64,000 nt of DNA. Origin: Holosporaceae bacterium 'Namur'. GTDB taxonomy: Bacteria > Pseudomonadota > Alphaproteobacteria > Rickettsiales > Midichloriaceae. Positions within the stretch are counted from its first letter, which is position 1. Every line of letters starts with the position of its first letter. Shown here in pieces: positions 17,568-26,175 of the stretch. The notes beneath the pieces are model-generated. The model was not told where the DNA came from and did not search any database. It worked only from the letters and a program-made list of their open reading frames with translations. A program made the translations under genes and the position numbers. The stretch is from the NCBI GenBank assembly GCA_014116815.1, contig JACGYV010000001.1, positions 186,001-250,000 of the forward strand, given 5' to 3'.

Positions 17568-19175
17568 ATGAAAATATTCTTAGCACAGGTAAAGCCTAGA
17601 ATAGGAGATATTGAGTATAACTTTGATGTAATTCGAAATTGCTATTTGAAAGCATGCGAGAATAATGTTGATATATGTTTATTTCCGGAAATGATCAGTG
17701 TCGGGTATACGCCTGAAGATCTATTGCACAAACCTTCATTCTTAACGGAATTAGAAAAGCACACAGCCTCATTGATAAAAAACTCTAAAGCACCGGCAAT
17801 TTTATTATCCACTGTAATTAAAGAAAAAGATAAGCTTTATAACGCAATTTTAGCTATTCAAAACGGCAAAGTTATAGGAAAAAGCTATAAACAATGTATA
17901 CCTAATTACGGGGTATTCGATGAAGAAAGATATTTTAGTAGCGGGGAGCCCAGGGTTATAGATATCAACGGGTATAAAATCGGCGTACCGATTTGTGAAG
18001 ATATGTGGTTCCCAGAGGTAGCTTTAAAACTAAAAGATAACGGTGCTGAAATCTTATTGGTACCTAATGCTTCTCCTTATGACGGTGAAAAATTTAATAC
18101 TCGCTTTGAAATAATAAAAAAAAGATATCAAGAGGTAGGGCTTCCGATTATATATTGTAATCAGGTACTCGGGCAAGACGGGATAATTTTTGAAGGAAAA
18201 AGCTTCGGTTACGACGGAAGTTTAAAATTTTGTTTATCGGCATTTAGAGAAGATAGCATAGTAGTAGATGTTCAGGGAAATAAAATTTTAACTACAAATA
18301 ATATAGAAAACTTTTCTAAGGAAGATGAGCTCTATGGAGCTATGGTGCTGGGTCTTAGAGATTATATGAATAATAATCGATTTGAGTCAGTGTTGCTCGG
18401 ATTATCAGGCGGAATAGATTCTGCATTAGTTGCGGCAATCGCAGTCGATGCTTTGGGAAAAGAAAATGTGCAGGCTATAATGATGCCGTCAAAATTTACC
18501 GGCAGAGAAAGTTTGGAGGATGCTGAGAGGGTAGCTGAAATGCTCGGCATATCTTACCGGGTTATTGCGATCACTGATATAGTTGAGACCATTGATAGCG
18601 GGATAGGAGGTGCTTCCGGAATTGCCTATGAGAATTTGCAATCAAGGGCTAGAGGAATAATACTGATGAGTATTTCAAATATGACGCAAAGTTTAGTGCT
18701 TACCACTGGCAATAAAAGCGAGAATGCGGTCGGGTATGCAACTCTTTACGGAGATATGTGCGGAGGATTCAACCCGATCAAAGATTTATATAAAACTGGT
18801 GTGTTTAATATAGCTAAATTCCGTAATTCTAAGCTTCCGACCTCAATTCAAGTAATGAATTTAAACTTCCCCGTGATGCCTGAGCGGGTAATTACCAAGC
18901 CACCTTCGGCAGAGCTTAGAGAAGATCAAAAAGACAGTGATTCATTGCCGGAATATAATATATTAGACCGGATACTGGAAGCTTATATAGAGCAGGATTT
19001 AGGAAAAGAAGAGATTATAGATAAAGGGTTTGATAAAGAAACGGTTGAAAAAGTGATAAAGCTGATAAAGATTTCGGAATATAAGAGAAGACAATCCGCT
19101 CCCGGCGTTAAACTAACCACCCGAACTTTGGATAAGGAGCGGAGATATCCGATTACTAATCTGTATAAAGGATGA
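17568..19175 (+). CDS. nadE: Glutamine-dependent NAD+ synthetase
   Basis: Converts deamido-NAD to NAD+ with ATP and glutamine. The 535-residue protein is a two-domain enzyme. The N-terminal nitrilase-like glutaminase has the triad E41 (FPEM), K108 (SYKQC) and C143 (VPICEDMW). The C-terminal synthetase has the PP-loop SGGIDS at 280-285 and later ATP/NaAD-binding blocks (TTGNKSE, GDMCGGFNPIKDLYKT). It carries its own ammonia-releasing domain, so free NH3 is not required. It converges on the LTA-synthase-like gene with only 4 nt between the stop codons. Confidence 0.97.
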   Translation: MKIFLAQVKPRIGDIEYNFDVIRNCYLKACENNVDICLFPEMISVGYTPEDLLHKPSFLTELEKHTASLIKNSKAPAILLSTVIKEKDKLYNAILAIQNGKVIGKSYKQCIPNYGVFDEERYFSSGEPRVIDINGYKIGVPICEDMWFPEVALKLKDNGAEILLVPNASPYDGEKFNTRFEIIKKRYQEVGLPIIYCNQVLGQDGIIFEGKSFGYDGSLKFCLSAFREDSIVVDVQGNKILTTNNIENFSKEDELYGAMVLGLRDYMNNNRFESVLLGLSGGIDSALVAAIAVDALGKENVQAIMMPSKFTGRESLEDAERVAEMLGISYRVIAITDIVETIDSGIGGASGIAYENLQSRARGIILMSISNMTQSLVLTTGNKSENAVGYATLYGDMCGGFNPIKDLYKTGVFNIAKFRNSKLPTSIQVMNLNFPVMPERVITKPPSAELREDQKDSDSLPEYNILDRILEAYIEQDLGKEEIIDKGFDKETVEKVIKLIKISEYKRRQSAPGVKLTTRTLDKERRYPITNLYKG

Positions 19176-19179
19176 GTAC

Positions 19180-21075
19180 TTAATATTCGGCAATTAAAGG
19201 AGTAGGAATCTTACCGTAAATCTCGCGCCATTTTGAAGCGGACTGATAGTAAGCTATTGTATCATCTACCAGGGCTTCTTCCATATTCTCAACATGCTCC
19301 CCATTCGGCCAGGTATATTGACTAATACTGCTTTTTGGAGCAAGTACGGTAATTTTATTATCTTTCATCATAGCCACCTTTTGGTAGTTGCTGATAAACG
19401 CATAAGGTGAGTTTACTTTAGAATTCAGCAAATCCTTCCCGAAGAATTTTGTATAGTAACTAAAATTCATTAAACCTAAAAGAGTAGGAGCTAAATCTAT
19501 TTGGCTTGCTATATCATTATGTTTTTGCGGCTTTATAGAGTTCGGAGCATAAATTATCATCGGTATATGATATTTATTTAAATTTAATTCAACTTTGCCG
19601 CCGGCTCCTGCGGTGTGGTCAGAAATAAATACGAAAATAGTATCATTAAACCAGGGTTTTTCTTTAGCCCATTCTATAAGTTTTCCTACGCTGTAATCCG
19701 AATATTTTACTCCCCCGCTTCTCCCCGAGTGGGAAGGAATATCAATTTTCCCTTCCGGATAGGTAAAGGGGCGATGATTTGAGGTAGTCATAATCAGTTG
19801 CATGAATTTATTGCCGGTAGTATGGGATTTATCCGCTTCTACTATCGCACGCTTAAATAGATCCTCATCACATACTCCCCAAATATTAGCAAATTGTACT
19901 TCTTTATCATCTAAATTGGTGCGGTCAACTACGTCAAAACCATTAACACTAAAGAAAGCATTCATGTTATCAAAATAGCCGAATCCACCATAGATAAATT
20001 TGGTATCATATCCGTGATCTTTTAATACAAAGCCTAAAGAGAATAAATTTTCATTTCCGCCACGCCTAACGATCGATTGTCCGGGAGTCGGGGGGATTGA
20101 AAGAGTAATTGCCTCTAACCCTCTAACTGTTCTGGTACCGGTGGCATAAAGCTTGGTAAAAAATAAGCCCTCGTTTGCTAAACGATCTAAATTCGGGGTT
20201 AAATTTTCGTTGTTGCCGAATGCTTGCATATATTCTGCACTCATGCTTTCCATTACTACCAGCATTATATTTTTATGCTCTATCGGGTTGTCGGCTTTAA
20301 TAATTCGAGTAATATTCCGATCAATGAAAGAAGCATTTTCAGAGGCAAGTAGCTTTCTTATATTTTGATTAACTTTATTATCATCCTGTTTGGCATAAAA
20401 CCTATTATAATCAATTTCATTATTCCAAAATGCATGGAATAAATTATGTATTCCGTTAGATGCTATCTCAGTTGCTTCAGCATTATTTTTGAAATTAGCT
20501 TGTTCTACCGAACTTAAAAAATAAGTGGACAAAAGAATAGAAAAAGTCATTAGAGAGCTTTTTAAGCGCTTGGAAAAATTTGGTGCGGTAAGAGCCTTAG
20601 GTTTGAAAATTGAAGTAGAGAGCCATGTAAGAAAGAAAGCAATTACTATGAGAGCAGCAATTAATCGATAAATCGGGAATGATTCTATAATATTTCCTAT
20701 GACTTCCGAGGTATATACTAAGTAATCTATTGCAATGAAATTAAAGCGTGTATTAAATTCGCTCCAAAATATGTGTTCAGCCGTAGCATCAAAGAGCAAT
20801 ATAAAGGTGAAAATAAGGCATAGAACCTTGGTCACAGCTTGATCAAGACGACTGCCGTGTTTGTTCGCGGGTAGAGATATGTGATATAAAATTATCGGAA
20901 TTAAAAAGAATATGAGGGTAGCTAAGTCGAACCAATAGCCGATTATTAACACTTTCACCGCATCCAAGAAGCTATAATCAATGTCGCTTAAAGAACGGAT
21001 AAGTAGAGAGATCCGAAGTAGAGTTTCAATTAAAAAATACAGCGAAATGTAAGGCAGAAGTCTTTTAAGCAGCAT
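19180..21075 (-). CDS. LTA synthase family membrane phosphotransferase (sulfatase fold)
   Basis: About five N-terminal membrane helices (first ~190 residues) are followed by an extracytoplasmic alkaline-phosphatase/sulfatase domain. Family landmarks in the long numbering are E286 in VVMESMSAEY, a probable nucleophilic Thr (T326, in GTRTVRGLEA) and the metal-binding SDHTAGAGG. Gram-negative members transfer phosphoglycerol or similar groups to glycans (OpgB/LtaS relatives), so a surface-glycan role is likely but the substrate is unknown. An in-frame TTG at 21105 would add ten residues; ATG 21075 starts directly at the first hydrophobic stretch and is preferred. A second gene of this superfamily (eptA) lies 5 kb away. 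Confidence 0.85.
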   Translation of the reverse strand: MLLKRLLPYISLYFLIETLLRISLLIRSLSDIDYSFLDAVKVLIIGYWFDLATLIFFLIPIILYHISLPANKHGSRLDQAVTKVLCLIFTFILLFDATAEHIFWSEFNTRFNFIAIDYLVYTSEVIGNIIESFPIYRLIAALIVIAFFLTWLSTSIFKPKALTAPNFSKRLKSSLMTFSILLSTYFLSSVEQANFKNNAEATEIASNGIHNLFHAFWNNEIDYNRFYAKQDDNKVNQNIRKLLASENASFIDRNITRIIKADNPIEHKNIMLVVMESMSAEYMQAFGNNENLTPNLDRLANEGLFFTKLYATGTRTVRGLEAITLSIPPTPGQSIVRRGGNENLFSLGFVLKDHGYDTKFIYGGFGYFDNMNAFFSVNGFDVVDRTNLDDKEVQFANIWGVCDEDLFKRAIVEADKSHTTGNKFMQLIMTTSNHRPFTYPEGKIDIPSHSGRSGGVKYSDYSVGKLIEWAKEKPWFNDTIFVFISDHTAGAGGKVELNLNKYHIPMIIYAPNSIKPQKHNDIASQIDLAPTLLGLMNFSYYTKFFGKDLLNSKVNSPYAFISNYQKVAMMKDNKITVLAPKSSISQYTWPNGEHVENMEEALVDDTIAYYQSASKWREIYGKIPTPLIAEY

Positions 21076-21281
21076 AGAAATAGTTTTTTTATTATATAAA
21101 ATCAATTGCCGAGAACATTAACATATGAAGCAGGATAAATAAATTACTTTTATATAAATGAAAATTAAGTAGCTCACATTGTCTTCTTTATATATAGAGC
21201 TTTAGATTAGATGATATAAAGCTTTGTTTTTTTAATATATTTGCTACATTATCGATAAAGTAGTATTTATGGAGATGCGGG

Positions 21282-22637
21282 TTGGCAAAGCTTATTTTTT
21301 CTTCATTAAATATAGCATGCACTATATACGTGCTTAGTATTTTAAAGGGTACTAAAGATACTATAATAATCACTGAGCTCGGAGCGGAATTAATCAGTGC
21401 CGTTAAGCTATATGGTGTGTTGCCGGCCGCTGTAATATTCACTTTATTTTATACTAAACTTAGCAATCTCCTAACACAGATACAAATTTACCATTTATTA
21501 AACGGATGTTTTATTTCTTATTTTCTTTGTTTCGGCTTTTTTCTATATCCTAACACTTCCCTCATACACTTTGATTTTAGTGAAGTTATATTGCGTTACC
21601 CTTATTTCAAATATCAGGTATTGATGTTTGCAAACTGGTCTTACTCTCTATTTTATATTTTATCGGAAATGTGGGGTAGTGTAATGCTTCCTTTAATGTT
21701 TTGGCAGATAGCTAACCGAATTTATTCGGTTGCAGAAGCTAAAAAATATTATCCCCTGCTTGCGTTAATCGGGGAAGTAGGGTCGGTATTATCCGGAGTT
21801 ACATTATCTATTCTAACTCGGGATAAAACCTCTGTTAGTTGGGAAATATCATTAAAATATATTTGCATCACCATATTTATTGCAGGGCTTATAATTAGCC
21901 TAAGTGTTCATTTTCTTAAAAAATATATTAGCTCAGAGCAAACTATGAGACCGACGCATTCAGCTAAGCCGGGATTGATTGAGAGTTTTCGAGCGATCCT
22001 GTCTTCAAAGTATGTCATGCTGATAACCACGATTGTCATGTGCTATGGAGTTTCGATTAATTTAGTGGAAGGAGTATGGAAGAAGCACTTAGGTCTTTTG
22101 TATCCACATTCGTCGGATTATTGCAATTTTATAGCTAAAGTTCAAGTGGCCATGAGTTGTAGCAGTATATTTTTTATATTATGCAGTTCTATTGTTTTAA
22201 GGAAATTGAGGTGGCGGGTCGGGGCATCGGTTACACCTATTACTATGCTAATTACCGGGAGTTTGTTTTTTACGTTAATTGTATTTAAAGGCTCTATTTC
22301 TCAAGGGTGGGGAGATCATAATATACTTTTTCTTTGTGTAATAATAGGAGCCATACAAAATATAGTAGTTAAAGCAAGTAAATATTCTTTCTTTGAGCCG
22401 ACAAAAGAAATGCTCTATATCCCGCTTGATGATGAATTAAAAAGTAAAGGTAAGAGTGTTGCTGATGTGCTGGGTGAGAAGGGAGGAAAAGCTTTAGGAG
22501 CTTTTATTCAGTGGAGTATGTTATCTTTTATAACGGGCGCAACTTTAGTGAGCATCTCCCCTTATATCTTTTTTATATTTTTAATAGTGGTCATAGCTTG
22601 GATATCGGCAGTGCTTTTGCTTAGCAGGATAGTTTAA
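21282..22637 (+). CDS. tlc: ATP/ADP translocase (Tlc / NTT family)
   Basis: A nucleotide exchanger of obligate intracellular bacteria that imports host ATP for ADP, or other nucleotides, across the inner membrane. At 451 residues it has about 11-12 hydrophobic segments. Family blocks include LKGTKDTIIITELGAE, YGVSINLVEGVWKKHL, and KYSFFEPTKEMLYIPLDDELKSKGK near the C-terminus. The only usable start is TTG 21282, because an in-frame TAG lies at 21261-21263 and no ATG intervenes. From my recollection of Rickettsia Tlc1, about 30 N-terminal residues before the first membrane helix are missing. Whether it carries ATP or another nucleotide cannot be told. Confidence 0.93.
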   Translation: MAKLIFSSLNIACTIYVLSILKGTKDTIIITELGAELISAVKLYGVLPAAVIFTLFYTKLSNLLTQIQIYHLLNGCFISYFLCFGFFLYPNTSLIHFDFSEVILRYPYFKYQVLMFANWSYSLFYILSEMWGSVMLPLMFWQIANRIYSVAEAKKYYPLLALIGEVGSVLSGVTLSILTRDKTSVSWEISLKYICITIFIAGLIISLSVHFLKKYISSEQTMRPTHSAKPGLIESFRAILSSKYVMLITTIVMCYGVSINLVEGVWKKHLGLLYPHSSDYCNFIAKVQVAMSCSSIFFILCSSIVLRKLRWRVGASVTPITMLITGSLFFTLIVFKGSISQGWGDHNILFLCVIIGAIQNIVVKASKYSFFEPTKEMLYIPLDDELKSKGKSVADVLGEKGGKALGAFIQWSMLSFITGATLVSISPYIFFIFLIVVIAWISAVLLLSRIV

Positions 22638-22811
22638 AATAAGTAATTGGTTAGCTAATAATAAAGATCTCTTTATGGTTATATGCTTTGCTTAAATAGT
22701 AATTAATTAGGTGGCATATGTATAACTATTATTTACCTTTAACTTTGATATAATATGTAATCTAAGTACCCGATATTAATGTTGTTAGTCTACATGATTG
22801 AAAGCAGATTA

Positions 22812-23198
22812 TTAATTAAGAGTTTTAAGCTTAGCTTTCCTTAAAGTTAAATAACCGCCGCTTAAAAGCAATATTATAGGAAGAAGCCATAATATAATAT
22901 TTTTACTATTAAATTTCGGTTTCATATTTATTTCTTCGCCGTATCTTGCCTCAAGAAAATCCAGTATTTCTTGATCAGTTTTCCCATCTTCTATCTGTTT
23001 ACGTACATTTTGCCTGATTATAAGTGCAATCTCCGCATTAGAATCCTTAATTGATTGCCCTTTGCATTGAGTGCAGCGGATTAGAGTAAACAAACTTTTT
23101 GCTCTTATTTCCTGCTGGGGGTCGACTAAAACTGCTTCAAATGCTGAGGCAAAGTTGCTGCAAAATATAGCTAATATAATAAATAAAGTTTTATGCAT
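22812..23198 (-). CDS. ccmH: Cytochrome c-type biogenesis protein CcmH/CycL
   Basis: CcmH is the thiol-reducing subunit of the System I cytochrome c maturation complex, anchored in the inner membrane. It has a short N-terminal signal, the canonical heme-handling motif RCTQCKGQS (Cys 47 and 50 counted from the TTG start), the helical body, and a C-terminal membrane helix (IILWLLPIILLLSGGYLTLR). ATG 23198 is preferred; an in-frame TTG at 23213 would add five residues. Either start overlaps the 3' end of fliI, so the two are translationally linked despite unrelated functions. Confidence 0.92.
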   Translation of the reverse strand: MHKTLFIILAIFCSNFASAFEAVLVDPQQEIRAKSLFTLIRCTQCKGQSIKDSNAEIALIIRQNVRKQIEDGKTDQEILDFLEARYGEEINMKPKFNSKNIILWLLPIILLLSGGYLTLRKAKLKTLN

Positions 23199-24525
23199 TA
23201 GGTTTAAAATCAATTGCTCCGGCCAGTTTCAGATAAGATGATTCTAAATCATCATGCTCATTATAAGCTTGATTTAAGAAATTTTCCAGTCCTTCACTAT
23301 ATTTAATTGCTTCATCCACCAAAGGATCGGAACCTTTTTTATAAGCGCCGATCCTAATCATATCCGCCATTTCCTCAAATGTTGAAATAAGCCCCCTCGA
23401 TTTACTGATTAATTTGTTTTCATATTCATTATTGCATTTTGGGATCATCCTCGAAACGCTTTTTAGAATATCAATCGCCGGATACCTCCTTGCAGCAATG
23501 TTTCTGTCAAGTACGATATGCCCGTCTATAATCCCCCTTACCGCATCGGCAACCGGCTCATTGTGGTCATCTCCTTCAACTAACACACTAAACAGTGCAG
23601 TTATTGCTCCCCTGCCTTTAAGCATAGGCCCGGCTCTTTCAAGTAATCTCGGAAGCTCGGCAAACACTCCCGGTGTATAACCTTTAGCAGTCGGGGGCTC
23701 ACCGACGGAAAGGCCTATCTCCCTTAATGCCATGGCATAACGGGTGACACTGTCCATCATGCATAACACTTCTTTACCTTGGTCACTAAAATATTCACAT
23801 AAGGAAAGTGTAAGATTTGCAGCTTGCCTTCTAAGGAGTGCAGATTCATCAGAGGTTGCAACTACTACGATCGAGCGTTTAAGTCCTTCCTCGCCAAGGT
23901 AATCTTCAATAAATTCCTGAACTTCTCTACCTCTTTCCCCGATTAGCCCGATAACCTTAACATCAGTTTCAGCATACTTGGCAAGCATTGCGATCATCAT
24001 GGATTTACCTACCCCAGAACCTGCAAATATCCCCATTCTCTGCCCTCTGCACAAGCTTAAAAAGGTATTTATTGCCCTGATTCCTACATTCATTTTCTCA
24101 CCCACCCTTGTTCTTGATTGTGAGGGAGGAGGGGATCTTTTTAAAAAGTATGGAGTAGTTCCTTTCTTTAATGCTCCTTTGTCATCAATCGGTTCACCGA
24201 AAGCATTAACTACTCTTCCCAGCCATTCCGGGCTCGGATAAACCGATTGTTCGGCAGCTTTTAAGACAACATCGTCATTAGCACTGATTCCGGTTACATC
24301 ATCAAAAGGCATTAACAGTATTTCCTGGGCATTGATCGCTACCACTTCGGCGGAAGTTGTCTTATCGCCGCTTGAGAAAATTTCACACCTTGAACCGATA
24401 CTTGCAAATTTCCTTAAGCCCCGAACGGAAATAATTAGCCCTTTTATACCGGAAACTTTGCCTTTTATAATAACGTCTGGTATATTGTTCACTTCTTCAG
24501 CAATCTTTTTTAGTACATTATTCAT
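23191..24525 (-). CDS. fliI: Flagellum-specific ATP synthase FliI
   Basis: FliI is the export-gate ATPase of the flagellar type III apparatus and is related to the F1 beta subunit. The 444-residue protein has a Walker A GSGVGKS at 169-175, the Walker B region CMMDSVTRYAMALREI, and the FliI/SctN signature PAIDILKSVSR. FliI and injectisome SctN ATPases are close relatives; the sequence reads more like alphaproteobacterial FliI. No other flagellar gene is in the window. It overlaps ccmH downstream and diverges from rluC. Confidence 0.93.
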   Translation of the reverse strand: MNNVLKKIAEEVNNIPDVIIKGKVSGIKGLIISVRGLRKFASIGSRCEIFSSGDKTTSAEVVAINAQEILLMPFDDVTGISANDDVVLKAAEQSVYPSPEWLGRVVNAFGEPIDDKGALKKGTTPYFLKRSPPPSQSRTRVGEKMNVGIRAINTFLSLCRGQRMGIFAGSGVGKSMMIAMLAKYAETDVKVIGLIGERGREVQEFIEDYLGEEGLKRSIVVVATSDESALLRRQAANLTLSLCEYFSDQGKEVLCMMDSVTRYAMALREIGLSVGEPPTAKGYTPGVFAELPRLLERAGPMLKGRGAITALFSVLVEGDDHNEPVADAVRGIIDGHIVLDRNIAARRYPAIDILKSVSRMIPKCNNEYENKLISKSRGLISTFEEMADMIRIGAYKKGSDPLVDEAIKYSEGLENFLNQAYNEHDDLESSYLKLAGAIDFKPNA

Positions 24526-24573
24526 TTTATAAATAACAGGTATTTAGTTCTAATTTAAAAGGTAACACAACAA

Positions 24574-25527
24574 ATGGCAATAAAGATAAATCATATTAAG
24601 ATAAAACCGGAAGATGACGGAATAAGAGTTGATAGGTGGTTTACAAGAAACTTTCCTAATATAAGTTTTACAACTATTGCTAAACTGGCCAGGAAAGGTC
24701 AAATAAGACTGGATAGTAAAAGAGTCCAAACCTCGACGCGAGTACTTGCAGAGCAGGAAATCAGATTTCCTGACCTTACCGAATTAGAAAGTAAGCCGCA
24801 AAATAAATTACGAGCCGAGATGACTCTGCATCCTAAGCATCATAAATTGCTGGAGATGATTGAGCAAAATATTTTATATAAAGATGAGGATATGCTTGCA
24901 ATCAATAAAGTTGCAGGCCTTGCCGTGCAAGGCGGCACTAAAGTAGGTGTTTCGTTGGATGACTTATTGCCGTTTCTTAAGTTTGAAAGCGCCGACAGGC
25001 CGAAGCTCATCCATAGGCTGGATAAGGAAACCAGCGGTGTTCTGCTTGTCGCAAGGAATAATAGAGCAGCTGCGGAGCTATCGGAACTTATCAGAACTAA
25101 GCAGATGAACAAAACCTATCTTGCTATACTCTGCGGGGTGCCGGAAGTACATACGGGAGAGATTGACCTTCCGTTAGCTAAAGAAACCGATAAAAATTTT
25201 GAAAGCGTAAAGGTGACCGATAGAGGGAAAAGAGCATTAACGCGGTATAAGGTGCTTGATTATGCGTTAAATACGGCATCTTTAGTGGAATTTAAGCTGA
25301 TTACCGGGAAGACCCACCAGCTTAGGGTACACAGTGCTTCAATGAATTGCCCGATTTTAGGTGATGAAAAATACAATAATAAAGAGCAAACTTTTGAGTT
25401 TGAGCAAAAACTATATCTCCATTCTTATATAACCCGGCTGAACTATAAAGGAAAAGATATAATTATTAAAGCGCCGCTTCCGGATTATTTTAAAGATATG
25501 TTAGATCGTTTCGGTTTAAGGATATAA
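24574..25527 (+). CDS. rluC: RluA-family 23S rRNA pseudouridine synthase
   Basis: Converts specific uridines of 23S rRNA to pseudouridine. The 317-residue protein has an N-terminal S4 RNA-binding domain (~15-65) and an RluA-type catalytic domain with HRLDKETSGVLL, in which D150 is the expected catalytic aspartate. The KTHQLRVHSA block is also present. Length and layout fit RluC/RluD; RluC is favoured by the compact S4 domain. It diverges from fliI with a 48-nt gap. The following 650 nt hold only IS debris. Confidence 0.9.
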   Translation: MAIKINHIKIKPEDDGIRVDRWFTRNFPNISFTTIAKLARKGQIRLDSKRVQTSTRVLAEQEIRFPDLTELESKPQNKLRAEMTLHPKHHKLLEMIEQNILYKDEDMLAINKVAGLAVQGGTKVGVSLDDLLPFLKFESADRPKLIHRLDKETSGVLLVARNNRAAAELSELIRTKQMNKTYLAILCGVPEVHTGEIDLPLAKETDKNFESVKVTDRGKRALTRYKVLDYALNTASLVEFKLITGKTHQLRVHSASMNCPILGDEKYNNKEQTFEFEQKLYLHSYITRLNYKGKDIIIKAPLPDYFKDMLDRFGLRI

Positions 25528-25674
25528 ACCATATAACTATTGTTTTTAATATTTGCTTGAGTAAAAATTTAAAGTAGAAGTACTGAGGTTGGCTGGCATT
25601 AATTTTTTTTATATACGAGGGAAGATAGTAGGCTGAGGAGAGGGCTGCTTATGCTACTCACGGATATTGCTAAA

Positions 25675-25698
25675 GGTAACCTGAGTTCGGTATAAGGG
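25675..25698 (+). repeat. IS982-end-like repeat, copy 1
   Basis: This 24-nt stretch, beginning GGTAACCTGAGTTCGG and ending TATAAGGG, sits about 20 nt upstream of the decayed IS982 reading frame. It recurs in shortened form at 30162-30182 (GGTAACCTGAGTT, then AGATAAGG) and, more diverged, at 26089-26120 (ATCAGTTCGGCATAAAAGG). Position relative to the transposase suggests an IS982 left terminal repeat. Confidence 0.55.
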
Positions 25699-25717
25699 GA
25701 CGATGTAAAAGGATTGA

Positions 25718-26135
25718 GATAAGCGAAGGCGAAGGGCATGCAGGATCACATTATCGGAAATAAAGATGATTATGATATTATTTCACGTAAGCAACTACAG
25801 GACATTTAAAGAATATTATAAAGATTGTATACTCAATCACCTTAAGAGTTATTTTTCCCACTTGGTAAGTTATAACCGTTTTGTAGAACTGATACTTGTA
25901 AGCAAATGCCGCTTACTGTTTTTCTGCACGGCATGAGAGGCAAAGAGGCGGATATATATTTTGCAGATTCCACTGTAATAAAGATGTGTCATATAGCGAG
26001 GGAGAAGCGGCATAAAGTATTTGCAGGCTATGCAATGAAGTGCAAAAACTACTCTATGGGATAGTTTTTTGGACTAAAGTTATATTTAACATCAGTTCGG
26101 CATAAAAGGAAGATAAAAGAGATGTGCGGTAACAG
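25718..26135 (+). pseudogene. Decayed IS982-family transposase
   Basis: Translating across frames gives an N-terminal part, ITLSEIKMIMILFHVSNYR then TFKEYYKDCIL and HLVSYNRFVEL, characteristic of IS982 transposases. It breaks off after about 25900. A frame change leads into ADIYFADSTVIKMCH, then REKRHKVFAGYA and NYSMG-stop-FFGLKLYL. The TAG at 26062-26064 replaces the Trp of the usual GWFFG. A large middle section and the C-terminus are missing. It is not functional. It lies between rluC and the broken eptA gene. Confidence 0.75.
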
Positions 26136-26175
26136 AAGTAACATTATGACTCCTATTTTCTAATGCGCAAATAAA

